Shown in pieces: positions 9,668-17,791 of a stretch of 64,000 nucleotides of DNA (position 1 is the stretch's first letter; every line of letters begins with the position of its first letter). The notes beneath the pieces are model-generated. The model did no database searches. It saw nothing but the letters and a program-made list of their open reading frames with translations, and was not told the origin of the DNA. The DNA lies in NCBI RefSeq assembly GCF_021533195.1, contig NZ_JAJNKB010000001.1:868001-932000 (forward strand). The letters are read 5' to 3'. The translations under genes and the position numbers were made by a program. The DNA is from Portibacter marinus (GTDB lineage: Bacteria; Bacteroidota; Bacteroidia; Chitinophagales; Saprospiraceae).

Positions 9668-11107
9668 ATGGAAAGACTTAATGATATGGTTTCAGCGATG
9701 AATAGAAGGGTTTTCCTGAAAAACAGCTTATATAGTTTAGGTGGGACCGCTCTGGCATCGATGTTCGGTGGCAATTTGTTGCACAACATGGGAGGAAACG
9801 AAATGGGACTTCCGCATTTTGCTCCAAAAGCCAAGCGTGTCATCTTTCTTTTCCAAAGTGGGGCACCGTCCCAACTTGAACTTTTCGATCACAAGCCCAA
9901 ACTGAAGGAAATGTTTGGACAGGAGCTACCAGCATCCATAAGAGGAGACCAAAGGGTGACTGGTATGACTGCGAATCAAAAATCCTTCCCTTTGGCCATG
10001 GGAGATTTTACTTTTGACCAATATGGAGAAAGTGGAGCATGGTTGAGTAATTTATTGCCTTATCACCGTGAGATTGCTGATGAACTCTGTTTTATCAAAA
10101 CCATGCATACGGAAGCCATAAATCACGATCCTGCGATAACTTTTATACAGACGGGATCACAGCAAGCGGGCAGACCGAGTATTGGTTCCTGGTTGAGTTA
10201 CGGCCTGGGTAGTGAAAATAAAAATTTGCCAGACTTTGTGGTCCTGCTTTCAAGAGGAGTACCCGGAGGTCAGCCGCTTTATGCCAAGCTATGGGGTAAT
10301 GGATTCTTACCATCACAACATCAAGGCGTCATGTTTAGATCTGGAGATGAGCCAGTTTTGTATTTAAATGATCCAGATGGAATGTCCAGAGAAAGTCGAA
10401 AGAACATGCTTCAACATCTGGAATCCTTACATAGAAATCAATATGAAAAGACCAAGGATCCCGCTCTGCAGGCAAAAATCGCACAATATGAAATGGCATT
10501 TAGAATGCAGATGTCTGTTCCGGAAACTTTAGATCTCTCGAAAGAGCCTCAGCATATTTTTGATATGTATGGCCCGGATGCACGAGTTCCGGGTACCTTT
10601 GCTAATAATTGCCTTCAAGCCAGAAAGTTGGCAGAAAGCGGGGTAAGGTTTATTCAGCTCTATCAAATGGGTTGGGATTTTCATGGTGACCTGCCACGTC
10701 AGATCACTGCAATGTCTAAAACCGTGGATCAACCTTCTGTAGCGTTGATTAAAGATTTAAAGCAGCGTGGCATGCTTGAGGACACATTGGTGATTTGGGG
10801 AGGTGAGTTTGGTCGGGGCTGTTACTCACAAGGGAAGCTAAGAAAAGATAACTATGGAAGAGACCATCACCCCAGATGTTTTACCATTTATATGGCAGGT
10901 GCAGGGGTCAAGAAAGGGGTCACTTATGGAGAAACCGATGAATTTGGATACAATATCGTAAAAAATCCGGTCCATGTTCACGATTTTCAGGCAACACTCA
11001 TGCACTTGATGGGGATCGACCATGAAAGATTCACTTACAAAACACAAGGCCGAAGATTTCGATTGACTGATGTACACGGACATGTGGTCAAAGATGTATT
11101 GGCTTAA
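9668..11107 (+). CDS. DUF1501 family protein with Tat-type signal
   Basis: A 479-aa member of the DUF1501 family, which has an alkaline-phosphatase/sulfatase-like fold. The N-terminus carries a twin-arginine-like signal, NRRVFLKNSLYSLGG. The ATG at 9668 puts ten extra residues before it; the in-frame ATG at 9698 gives the more typical Tat start (MNRRVFLK) and may be the true one. Conserved features include FQSGAPSQLELFDHKP, WGGEFGR and DHHPRCFTIYMAGAGV. It follows the DUF1553 protein with only 2 nt between stop and start, so the two are made together and probably act as one envelope system. The reaction is unknown. Confidence 0.92.
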   Translation: MERLNDMVSAMNRRVFLKNSLYSLGGTALASMFGGNLLHNMGGNEMGLPHFAPKAKRVIFLFQSGAPSQLELFDHKPKLKEMFGQELPASIRGDQRVTGMTANQKSFPLAMGDFTFDQYGESGAWLSNLLPYHREIADELCFIKTMHTEAINHDPAITFIQTGSQQAGRPSIGSWLSYGLGSENKNLPDFVVLLSRGVPGGQPLYAKLWGNGFLPSQHQGVMFRSGDEPVLYLNDPDGMSRESRKNMLQHLESLHRNQYEKTKDPALQAKIAQYEMAFRMQMSVPETLDLSKEPQHIFDMYGPDARVPGTFANNCLQARKLAESGVRFIQLYQMGWDFHGDLPRQITAMSKTVDQPSVALIKDLKQRGMLEDTLVIWGGEFGRGCYSQGKLRKDNYGRDHHPRCFTIYMAGAGVKKGVTYGETDEFGYNIVKNPVHVHDFQATLMHLMGIDHERFTYKTQGRRFRLTDVHGHVVKDVLA

Positions 11108-11176
11108 ATGTTATTTATTCTTGAGGAAGTTGCAAAACAGATTGCTTATCATTTTTTAATTTAAACACCGTTCATC

Positions 11177-11686
11177 ATGAAAAACATCTCGAGTACATTG
11201 TTCTATCTCATGCTGTTGTTATTCAGTGGGTATGCCAACGCGACAAACCCTGTAAGCCACTCAGCTGAAGTACATTTTAGTGGTCATGTAGGTCAGAAAG
11301 CAGAGGTTAATGAAGGAAAAAATCTATTTAAAAGAATAAAGCGAACCTTAGGTGGAGCTGTAAAAAAAGCAGGTAGGTACTTTCAAGTCATGACACAAAG
11401 AGGTCAGAAGTTCCTCATTGCATGGATTGGATTATCAATCTTCTCACTTGTTTCTATTACCGGAGGATATTTATTTGCCGTTATAGTGGCCACAGATGCT
11501 GCCATTTTACTATTCTTTCTATTGCTTATTCTCGGTTTGGTAGCTGCTGTAGCTAGCAATGTATTTTTCATACTTTGGTTAGTTGATATTATTAAGACCG
11601 ATAGTAGTGGTACTCGAGTACCTGGACCAGACGATGAAGAGCGCGGAGACCGTGAACGAAGAAAAAGACGTAGAAAAAGAAATTAA
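11177..11686 (+). CDS. Small membrane protein of unknown function with basic C-terminus
   Basis: A 169-aa protein I do not recognise. It has an N-terminal signal peptide (about residues 1-22, ending near YANATNP) and a basic amphipathic stretch (KNLFKRIKRTLGGAVKKAGR). Two closely spaced membrane segments follow (about 80-103 and 108-138). The hydrophilic tail ends in a run of arginines and lysines (ERRKRRRKRN). The stretch between the two membrane helices is very short, so this is a hairpin in the inner membrane. It resembles short Bacteroidota proteins whose final membrane helix ends in a VDIIKT-like motif, but no function can be given. It stands alone between the DUF1501 gene and the antiporter. 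Confidence 0.7.
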   Translation: MKNISSTLFYLMLLLFSGYANATNPVSHSAEVHFSGHVGQKAEVNEGKNLFKRIKRTLGGAVKKAGRYFQVMTQRGQKFLIAWIGLSIFSLVSITGGYLFAVIVATDAAILLFFLLLILGLVAAVASNVFFILWLVDIIKTDSSGTRVPGPDDEERGDRERRKRRRKRN

Positions 11687-11732
11687 TGCAACCTAATCCC
11701 TGGAAAAGTAAGCAAATAAGTACATTTATGCC

Positions 11733-12968
11733 ATGGATATTTTCGGAATTTTATCATTACTGACCATACTGGCTGCGACATTTGGATACATCAATATAAG
11801 GATATTGAAGCTTCCACATACCATTGGTATGATGTTGATTGCTTGTCTTTTTAGCGGATTGGTTTTTCTTGTTGGTCTTTATAATGATCAATTTCATGAT
11901 TTGGTGTTTGAATTTATCAATCAGATAGACTTTCGGACACTGTTATTGGATGTGATGTTGAGCTTTCTACTCTTTGCAGGTGCTCTTCATACCAATTTTC
12001 AGAAGTTGAAAGAATATCGTTGGCCAATCATAAGTTTCGCCACTTTAGGGGTGATGGCTTCTACATTTATTGTAGGAGGACTGGTCTACCTGCTTTTACT
12101 TGCTTTTCAATTAGAAGTTGATTTTATATACTGTTTGTTATTCGGAGCTTTAATTTCTCCGACCGATCCCATTGCTGTATTAGGTATTTTAAAAAAGGCC
12201 AAGGTGCCTAAAAATCTTGAAATAAAGATTGTCGGAGAATCCTTATTCAACGATGGCGTAGGAGTTGTGGTCTTTCTGACCATTTTTAATATTGCCAATA
12301 TTGAATCAGCGGAGCACAATCAGTCAGTTGCCGTATTATTTGCGCAAGAAGTAATAGGAGGACTGACTTTAGGGTTGATCGCAGGTTGGTTGTCTCATCG
12401 ATTAATGAAGTCGATAGATAACTGGGAAGTGGAGGTAATGATCACGATTGCTTTGGTTCTTGGGGTGCATTGGATTGCTGTGTTTCTACATCTTTCAGGA
12501 CCATTAGCAGTAGTTGCTGCAGGGCTTTTGATTGGCACTCACCATAGCAGGACTACTTCTATGTCAGAAATTACAGAGAGCTACATTGACAAGTTCTGGG
12601 AGCTAATAGATACCTATCTGAACGCCATACTTTTTGTCTTGATTGGTCTGGAAATTCTGATTCTACCCTACAATCTCAGTTATATATTACTAGGATTGAT
12701 CATCGTTCCCATTGTGTTGATCTCAAGGTATGTGTCTTTATATCCTTTGGTCACTATTTTCGATAAATATCTGGACTTTGTGCCTAAAACAGCATTGATC
12801 ATGACCTGGGGTGGGTTGCGTGGTGGAATTTCAATAGCATTGGCCCTCTCATTGACAGACTCGATGAACAAGGATCTTTTTCTCATCATCACCTATATTG
12901 TAGTGGTTTTTTCAATTTTGATTCAAGGGCTGACCATTGGAAAGTTGGTGCAAAGAATAAATCAGTAG
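11733..12968 (+). CDS. CPA1-family Na+(K+)/H+ antiporter (NhaP type)
   Basis: A 411-aa inner-membrane cation/proton antiporter with about 12 hydrophobic segments and almost no soluble tail. The CPA1 signature is clear: [17 protein letters not shown] (about 139-155) and [14 protein letters not shown] (168-181). Asn173-Asp174 form the ion-binding ND pair and Glu169 the charged residue before it. [17 protein letters not shown] lies near the C-terminus, as in NhaP and NHE proteins. It would exchange external protons for internal Na+ or K+, controlling pH and salt, which fits a marine habitat. Monocistronic by spacing. Confidence 0.93.
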   Translation: MDIFGILSLLTILAATFGYINIRILKLPHTIGMMLIACLFSGLVFLVGLYNDQFHDLVFEFINQIDFRTLLLDVMLSFLLFAGALHTNFQKLKEYRWPIISFATLGVMASTFIVGGLVYLLLLAFQLEVDFIYCLLFGALISPTDPIAVLGILKKAKVPKNLEIKIVGESLFNDGVGVVVFLTIFNIANIESAEHNQSVAVLFAQEVIGGLTLGLIAGWLSHRLMKSIDNWEVEVMITIALVLGVHWIAVFLHLSGPLAVVAAGLLIGTHHSRTTSMSEITESYIDKFWELIDTYLNAILFVLIGLEILILPYNLSYILLGLIIVPIVLISRYVSLYPLVTIFDKYLDFVPKTALIMTWGGLRGGISIALALSLTDSMNKDLFLIITYIVVVFSILIQGLTIGKLVQRINQ

Positions 12969-13070
12969 TCTTCCCGATTTGACAACAAGCAATTTACTGG
13001 TGTTTTGCTTGACGTGATGGAATAATGAATGAAACGCATTATTTCTGGCAAATAGAATTTTTGGTCCCAA

Positions 13071-13140
13071 GGCAGTGGGAAAAAAATGAAATTCTGTCAG
13101 TCCCCGGCAGCTGGGGTGAGAATGAAGTTTTGTCAGTCAC
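13071..13140. repeat. Imperfect 35-bp tandem repeat (two units)
   Basis: Unit 1 (13071-13105) and unit 2 (13106-13140) both start GGCAG, carry ATGAAxTTxTGTCAGTC near the end, and match at most positions between. Read in the + frame they encode WEKNEILSVPGS and WGENEVLSVTSP, a conservative protein-level repeat. The open frame around them (13025-13249) is short and overlaps the 3' end of the VOC gene on the other strand, so I do not call it a gene. It may be a remnant of a repeat protein. Confidence 0.5.
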
Positions 13141-13176
13141 AAGTCCGTCCGGAGCTTTACTAGTATCTAAAACGAA

Positions 13177-14223
13177 TCATGAGAAGAAAAACATCAACCT
13201 GAACAACCAATCCGGTAAGCTGGAGCTGAGGTCTTTAGGCACCGTGTAGTACCAACCAAGCCAAGGAATAATGGGGATCTTGTGAGTTTCAACAAATTCG
13301 ATCAAAGTACCATCAGGATCCTCGATATAAGCAAATCGTCCTGCCGCCTTTCCCATGTCAAAACTATCAGAGGAGTCAACCGTAAATCTGATGTTTTTAC
13401 CAGCAAACTTCTTTTTCAAAGCTGACATTCGTTGAACATCAAAACATAGGTGTATAAAGCCTTGATCACCCCAATATCTTGAATCAAATATTTTATTCGG
13501 TTCGCGATCCAATACTTGAATGAGTTCAATTTCATTAGAACCCAATAATTTAGCAAACGGGCCTTTTCTTGGTTTAGAATGTTCCAATACCACACGCTTA
13601 TACTTAAGCTTTTCACCAGCTATGTTATCCAAATCCTTGTAAGTTTCTAAATGAAGATTTCTAACTATATCAAAATTCAACAACTCCTTATAGAAACTAA
13701 TAGATTGATCCATATCGGTAACACCTATGGTTACTCCTATTACACCACCTTGCTTATCTTTTCTTTTGGGATCATACCAATTAGATGATTCGATCATCTG
13801 GACATCATTTCCGAAAGGATCCTGGAAGGCGAAAGACGATGGGTCCATAATATTATCACCCACTTCATAATAAATATTGACCTCTAACTCTTTGATGCGA
13901 GCAAAAGCTTCTTCTATATTTGAAACTTTCATTTTCATCATGGAAATTCCAAGGTCGCCAGGCTTAATCTTAAAACTTACAGGCTCAGAGTCTCGTGAGG
14001 TAAATTGCCAAAACTCAATTCCACCTCCACCAAATTTATTGAGCGCCAAAATGGCGTGACGACTATGTATTTTACCTCCTGTATAGTTGGACATCAGCTT
14101 TGCTTCTGCCTTTTCACTGAACACTTGGATGTTCATACAGAGATGCTTCTTATACCATTTGTATACTTCCTGCACATCAGCGGAACCCAAACCTACCTGT
14201 TGTATGCTACTAATATTATGCAT
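13177..14223 (-). CDS. Two-domain VOC (glyoxalase/dioxygenase fold) protein
   Basis: A 348-aa protein with two vicinal-oxygen-chelate modules, about residues 5-150 and 160-310. Each repeats the pattern of a beta-alpha-beta-beta-beta unit ending in an acidic metal-ligand strand: FAFQDPFGNDVQMIE in the first, FAYIEDPDGTLIEFVE in the second. This layout resembles extradiol dioxygenases or 4-hydroxyphenylpyruvate-dioxygenase-like proteins, but the ligand set cannot be proved by eye. The ATG overlaps the end of the alpha-oxoamine synthase gene by 8 nt (ATGCATAA), so it is the last gene of the operon starting at 19533. Because of that coupling I infer a role in modifying the same long-chain base or lipid. 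Substrate unknown. Confidence 0.82.
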   Translation of the reverse strand: MHNISSIQQVGLGSADVQEVYKWYKKHLCMNIQVFSEKAEAKLMSNYTGGKIHSRHAILALNKFGGGGIEFWQFTSRDSEPVSFKIKPGDLGISMMKMKVSNIEEAFARIKELEVNIYYEVGDNIMDPSSFAFQDPFGNDVQMIESSNWYDPKRKDKQGGVIGVTIGVTDMDQSISFYKELLNFDIVRNLHLETYKDLDNIAGEKLKYKRVVLEHSKPRKGPFAKLLGSNEIELIQVLDREPNKIFDSRYWGDQGFIHLCFDVQRMSALKKKFAGKNIRFTVDSSDSFDMGKAAGRFAYIEDPDGTLIEFVETHKIPIIPWLGWYYTVPKDLSSSLPDWLFRLMFFFS

Positions 14224-15454
14224 AACCTCCTGAAGTCAACTTAGAATTGACTGAGCTAAAAGCATTTATCGTTTCTTCGATATCCTTGTCAGTGTGATTT
14301 GCAGTAGGTATCAATCTTAATAGTATCATTCCTTTCGGAATTACCGGATAGACCACTATACTACAAAAAATACCAAAAGACTCTCTTAAGTGTTTTACAA
14401 GATTCATCGCCTCATTTACTGAACCACTTAACATTACCGGTGTAACGCAAGAGTTCGTGTTGCCAAGATTAAATCCAGCACTACGCAAACCATCCTGAAG
14501 GTTTCTTACATTATACCACAATTTGTCAATAAGTGTTCTGTCCTTTCTGATCAATTCAAGTCTTTTCAACGCGCCTCTTACAACCACATGCGGCAAAGAC
14601 TTAGCAAAAATTTGTGACCTTACATTATATTTAAGGTATTTAACAATGTCTTTTTCTCCAGAAATAAATGCACCTATACTGCCCATTGACTTAGCAAATG
14701 TAGAGAAATATAGATCTATTTCATCTTGAACACCTTGTGCTTCTCCAGCCCCAACTCCAGTTTCTCCAAGTGTACCAAATCCATGGGCATCATCAACTAA
14801 CAATCTAAAGCTAAATCGAGATCGCAAATCTATCACTTCTTTGAGCTTTCCTTGATCTCCTTGCATTCCAAATACTCCCTCAGTAATGACCAATATTCCG
14901 CCTCCCGTATCGTCAACAATCTTTTCTGCAAACTTCAAATACTTCTCCAGGCTCTCGATATCATTGTGTTTGTATGCAAACCTTTTCCCTGTATGCAGTC
15001 TTACCCCATCTACTATACATGCATGACAATTCGCATCGTAGATCACTACATCTCTCCTGGTCAACAATGCGTCTATCGCAGACATAATTCCCTGATACCC
15101 AAAGTTTAATAGAAGTGTCGATTCCTTGCCTATGAACTGGGATAATTCTATCTCAAGTTGTTCATGCAATGCTGTATCGCCTGACATCATTCTAGAGCCC
15201 ATGGGATACGCCATTCCATTTTCGGCAATACTTTCCTGATCTACTGCTATGATCTCTGGATTTCGCCCCAGTCCCAGATAATCATTGATAGACCAGTTAA
15301 TGACTTCCTTTCCTTTAAAAATCATTCTATTGGAAAGTGGACCTTCTAGTCGAGGAAAAATAAAATATCCTTCTGCAACCTCAGAGTATTTACCTAAAGG
15401 TCCCATGTCCTCTCGCATTCTGGTAAACAGATCAGATTGTATCGCTTTAATCAT
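14216..15454 (-). CDS. Alpha-oxoamine synthase (serine palmitoyltransferase / cysteate acyltransferase type)
   Basis: A 412-aa PLP enzyme of the alpha-oxoamine synthase family, which condenses an amino acid with an acyl thioester and releases CO2. Visible catalytic features: Lys255 in STFAKSMGSIGAF (Schiff base), DDAHGFGTLG (Asp222, His224), His144 in ANCHACIVDG (ring stacking), and GSRMMSGDTALHEQLE. The C-terminus (VVYPVIPKGMILLRLIPTA) resembles bacterial serine palmitoyltransferase and sulfonolipid cysteate acyltransferase more than KBL or BioF. It is translationally coupled to the SDR upstream (4-nt ATGA overlap) and the VOC gene downstream. With the SDR it would make and reduce a 3-keto long-chain base. 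Whether serine or cysteate is the substrate cannot be decided here. Confidence 0.85.
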   Translation of the reverse strand: MIKAIQSDLFTRMREDMGPLGKYSEVAEGYFIFPRLEGPLSNRMIFKGKEVINWSINDYLGLGRNPEIIAVDQESIAENGMAYPMGSRMMSGDTALHEQLEIELSQFIGKESTLLLNFGYQGIMSAIDALLTRRDVVIYDANCHACIVDGVRLHTGKRFAYKHNDIESLEKYLKFAEKIVDDTGGGILVITEGVFGMQGDQGKLKEVIDLRSRFSFRLLVDDAHGFGTLGETGVGAGEAQGVQDEIDLYFSTFAKSMGSIGAFISGEKDIVKYLKYNVRSQIFAKSLPHVVVRGALKRLELIRKDRTLIDKLWYNVRNLQDGLRSAGFNLGNTNSCVTPVMLSGSVNEAMNLVKHLRESFGIFCSIVVYPVIPKGMILLRLIPTANHTDKDIEETINAFSSVNSKLTSGGYA

Positions 15455-16278
15455 GCTTTGGTGTTTTTGACTATTGTAAAAAGTAGAGAAGGAATGAATC
15501 GTTTTAAATATACGCCCAACGTTTCTTTACCCCCAATTAAAGCTTCTCTTTTTTGATTTTCAATCGCTGGAATCGCTTTCCTCATAAATGCTTCCGTCGT
15601 CATTCCATTTTTAGAATTTTCATCTATCTTTTGTTGTGGCTTCCCGCTCCCATCTAAAGCATTCGAGGAAATTTTAGTATGAACATAACCTGGACAGATC
15701 ATTGTAATTTTAATACCTTTTTCTTCTAACTCTGCTCTCAATGAATCGAAATATCCATGCAGAGCATGTTTGGATGCGGCATATGTGCTTCTGTGAGGTA
15801 CTCCTATTTTTCCGGTCACACTACTTATAATAACCAGGTGACCAAAACCACTTCTGAGCATGGTGGGTAAAATATTCTTTGCGGCTCTGACGACCCCGAA
15901 ATAGTTGACTGCCATAATTTTTTCTTCCACTTCCAAATCAGTGTCAAGTGCTGAAGACCTTTGAGATATACCCGCATTCAAAATGGCTATATCCACTTTT
16001 TCAAGATCTAGAATAGACTGAGAAGCGGCATCAATCGAAGCACTTTGCTCCATGTCAACAGTCACTATCCGGCTTTTTTCGGGATTTAATAACTCACTTT
16101 GTACCCTTTGCAGTTCTGATTTTCTTCTTGAAGAAAGAATGATGTGACCTCCCCTTTTTGATAATGATTTGGCAAAGCTCTCGCCTAATCCACTAGAAGC
16201 CCCTGTTATCCAAATGGTTTTATCTTTAAAGTAGTTACGGCTCAAAATGTTGAAATTGCTGTAAAGCAATGATAACAA
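15451..16278 (-). CDS. Short-chain dehydrogenase/reductase, likely 3-keto-lipid-base reductase
   Basis: A classical SDR (about 275 aa) of the DHRS7-like group. Cofactor motif TGASSGLG at 25-32, NAG at 101-103, catalytic Ser152/Ser153, and YAASK with Tyr166 and Lys170. A hydrophobic C-terminal stretch (LKRFIPSLLFTIVKN) may anchor it to the membrane. The start is uncertain: no ATG lies before the cofactor motif, and the candidates are TTG codons at 16278 and 16245. The stop overlaps the synthase ATG (ATGA). Next to an alpha-oxoamine synthase, the natural reading is a 3-ketosphinganine-like or 3-ketocapnine-like reductase; this is inference from context. Confidence 0.85.
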   Translation of the reverse strand: MLSLLYSNFNILSRNYFKDKTIWITGASSGLGESFAKSLSKRGGHIILSSRRKSELQRVQSELLNPEKSRIVTVDMEQSASIDAASQSILDLEKVDIAILNAGISQRSSALDTDLEVEEKIMAVNYFGVVRAAKNILPTMLRSGFGHLVIISSVTGKIGVPHRSTYAASKHALHGYFDSLRAELEEKGIKITMICPGYVHTKISSNALDGSGKPQQKIDENSKNGMTTEAFMRKAIPAIENQKREALIGGKETLGVYLKRFIPSLLFTIVKNTKA

Positions 16279-16295
16279 ATAAAATGGAGAGTTAC

Positions 16296-17261
16296 TTATC
16301 CTAAATCACTCAACACTTTTTCTATGAGTTCTTTGGTTGCTATAATACCCTCTTTGGCTTCCATCCTGGAGCCCTCGTATTCTACTCCAACATATCCCTT
16401 ATAACCAGCATCCAGCACTATTTTCATCATTCTATGATAGTCAATATCGGGTTCATTACCATTATCATCAAAATCATGTGTTTTGGCACTGACAGCTTTG
16501 GCATAAGGCATCAATTCCTCGACACCTCTATACTTATCATATTCTTCTTTACAAGAGCGGTCTTCGTTTCGAGTGATACAGAAGTTTCCAAAATCAGGAA
16601 GCGTTCCACAATTCTCCATGTCAATTTCACGCATCACTCCTGCCAACCACTGACCATTACTTGAATATCCACCATGATTTTCAACGATAACATTGATATT
16701 GTAGTCTTTGGCAAATGTTGCTAACATTCCCAGACCGTCAACTGCAGCTGAAGCAACTTCATCCGCTGTTCCACGCCCGTAAGCGTTCACTCGGATAGAA
16801 TGACAACCTAAGGCCTGAGCAGCTTCCACCCACTTCTTATGATTTTCTACTGCCTGTTTAAGATCGTTTGAGTTGGTTTGAGCTAAACCTCCTTCACTAT
16901 CTATCATGATCAAGAGTTGTTCTACCCCCGCGTCACTAGCTCTTTGGTTCATTTCATCAAGAAAGACCTTGTCTTTGGCTTTATCCGGGAAAAATTGATT
17001 CACATATTCAATGCCTGTAAACCCCATTCCGGCCGCTTCCGCAGCAAATTGCAAGTGGTCAATTTCATTACCAAATATCTGCTTATTTAAAGACCATTCT
17101 GCTAAAGAAATCTTGATATCAGAAGGCTTACTAGAATTTTCATTCGTAGACATAGTCGTCGATTTTTCTTTTCCTCCACAAGCACTTAATAGGCTTCCAA
17201 GACAAATACCGCTGGTCATGACAGCACTTTTGTGTAGAAAAATTCTTCTATTGATATTCAT
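16296..17261 (-). CDS. Tat-exported lipoprotein TIM-barrel sugar isomerase/epimerase
   Basis: A xylose-isomerase-like TIM barrel protein, about 321 aa from the ATG at 17261. That start overlaps the upstream stop by 4 nt and gives a proper signal: twin-arginine NRRIFLHKS followed by lipobox LLSACGG. Upstream in-frame codons to 17300 would add 13 unlikely residues. Metal-binding positions of the family are visible in VENHGGYS (Glu), LPDFGNFC (Asp), KTHDFDDNG (His) and VEYEGSR (Glu). It would act as a divalent-metal epimerase, isomerase or lyase on a sugar in the envelope. The two upstream genes encode a sugar-type oxidoreductase, so a keto-sugar substrate is plausible. The exact reaction is unknown. 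Confidence 0.88.
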   Translation of the reverse strand: MNINRRIFLHKSAVMTSGICLGSLLSACGGKEKSTTMSTNENSSKPSDIKISLAEWSLNKQIFGNEIDHLQFAAEAAGMGFTGIEYVNQFFPDKAKDKVFLDEMNQRASDAGVEQLLIMIDSEGGLAQTNSNDLKQAVENHKKWVEAAQALGCHSIRVNAYGRGTADEVASAAVDGLGMLATFAKDYNINVIVENHGGYSSNGQWLAGVMREIDMENCGTLPDFGNFCITRNEDRSCKEEYDKYRGVEELMPYAKAVSAKTHDFDDNGNEPDIDYHRMMKIVLDAGYKGYVGVEYEGSRMEAKEGIIATKELIEKVLSDLG

Positions 17262-17791
17262 ATCGCCCATATTCCTCCTACTTCCTCTAATGGTACACAA
17301 CCTTTTTGTTCACTGGGTATGGGCTTGAAAACCAATACTTCCTTCATTCCTCTTTCAGAGGTACAAAAACCAATGATGCTTTGCTCGTGAACAGCTTTCA
17401 TAAAATCAGATCCATTTTCTATTTCAGATTTAACCAGATCTAATATCTCTTGATCTGACATACCTGTGACCTTATGATTTTCTACAAAGCTGCTATAACC
17501 TTCCTGGAAAGCTGTTTTTTCCTCCTCAGTTGCATAAATTGAAAGTCGTTCGTCCATAAACTTTGCAATGTTGACATCTTTTGCACCTGGCAATTGGTCC
17601 GTACCCGGCACTATTGCATTGGCTATTTTTTCAAGAGTCTTAACCTGATCATCCTTCAATGTTTCAGGTGTCCAATTAGGAGTTGGATCAGCTGAACAGC
17701 CACCGAGTATAGCAGCAGCAGATCCAGCAGTTATGGTATATCCTAATACCAGTCCTGCAGTTTTCAATACTTCTCTTCTATTCATTTTCAT
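17258..17791 (-). CDS. Gluconate 2-dehydrogenase subunit 3 family protein (Tat lipoprotein)
   Basis: A 177-aa small subunit that accompanies GMC oxidoreductases in gluconate 2-dehydrogenase and glucoside 3-dehydrogenase-like complexes. The N-terminus has both a twin-arginine motif (NRREVLKTAG) and a lipobox (ILGGCSAD), so it is exported folded and anchored. The middle part (LKDDQVKTLEKIANAIVPG, then MDERLSIYATEEEK) matches the family. Both ends overlap neighbours by 4 nt: with the GMC gene (17788-17791) and with the TIM-barrel gene (17258-17261). Its role is probably to carry the catalytic subunit, which lacks its own signal, through the Tat pathway. Confidence 0.92.
   Translation of the reverse strand: MKMNRREVLKTAGLVLGYTITAGSAAAILGGCSADPTPNWTPETLKDDQVKTLEKIANAIVPGTDQLPGAKDVNIAKFMDERLSIYATEEEKTAFQEGYSSFVENHKVTGMSDQEILDLVKSEIENGSDFMKAVHEQSIIGFCTSERGMKEVLVFKPIPSEQKGCVPLEEVGGIWAI

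Noticed and set aside
9316-9843. 175-aa minus-strand frame across the DUF1553/DUF1501 junction
   Set aside because: It is antisense to two well-supported genes and shows no family motif.
12986-13011. CAAGCAA/TTGCTTG hairpin after the antiporter as a terminator
   Set aside because: The loop is 12 nt and no T run follows on either strand.
13025-13249. 74-aa plus-strand frame after the antiporter gene
   Set aside because: Short, no signal or family, overlaps the VOC gene by 73 nt; only the tandem repeat in it is reported.
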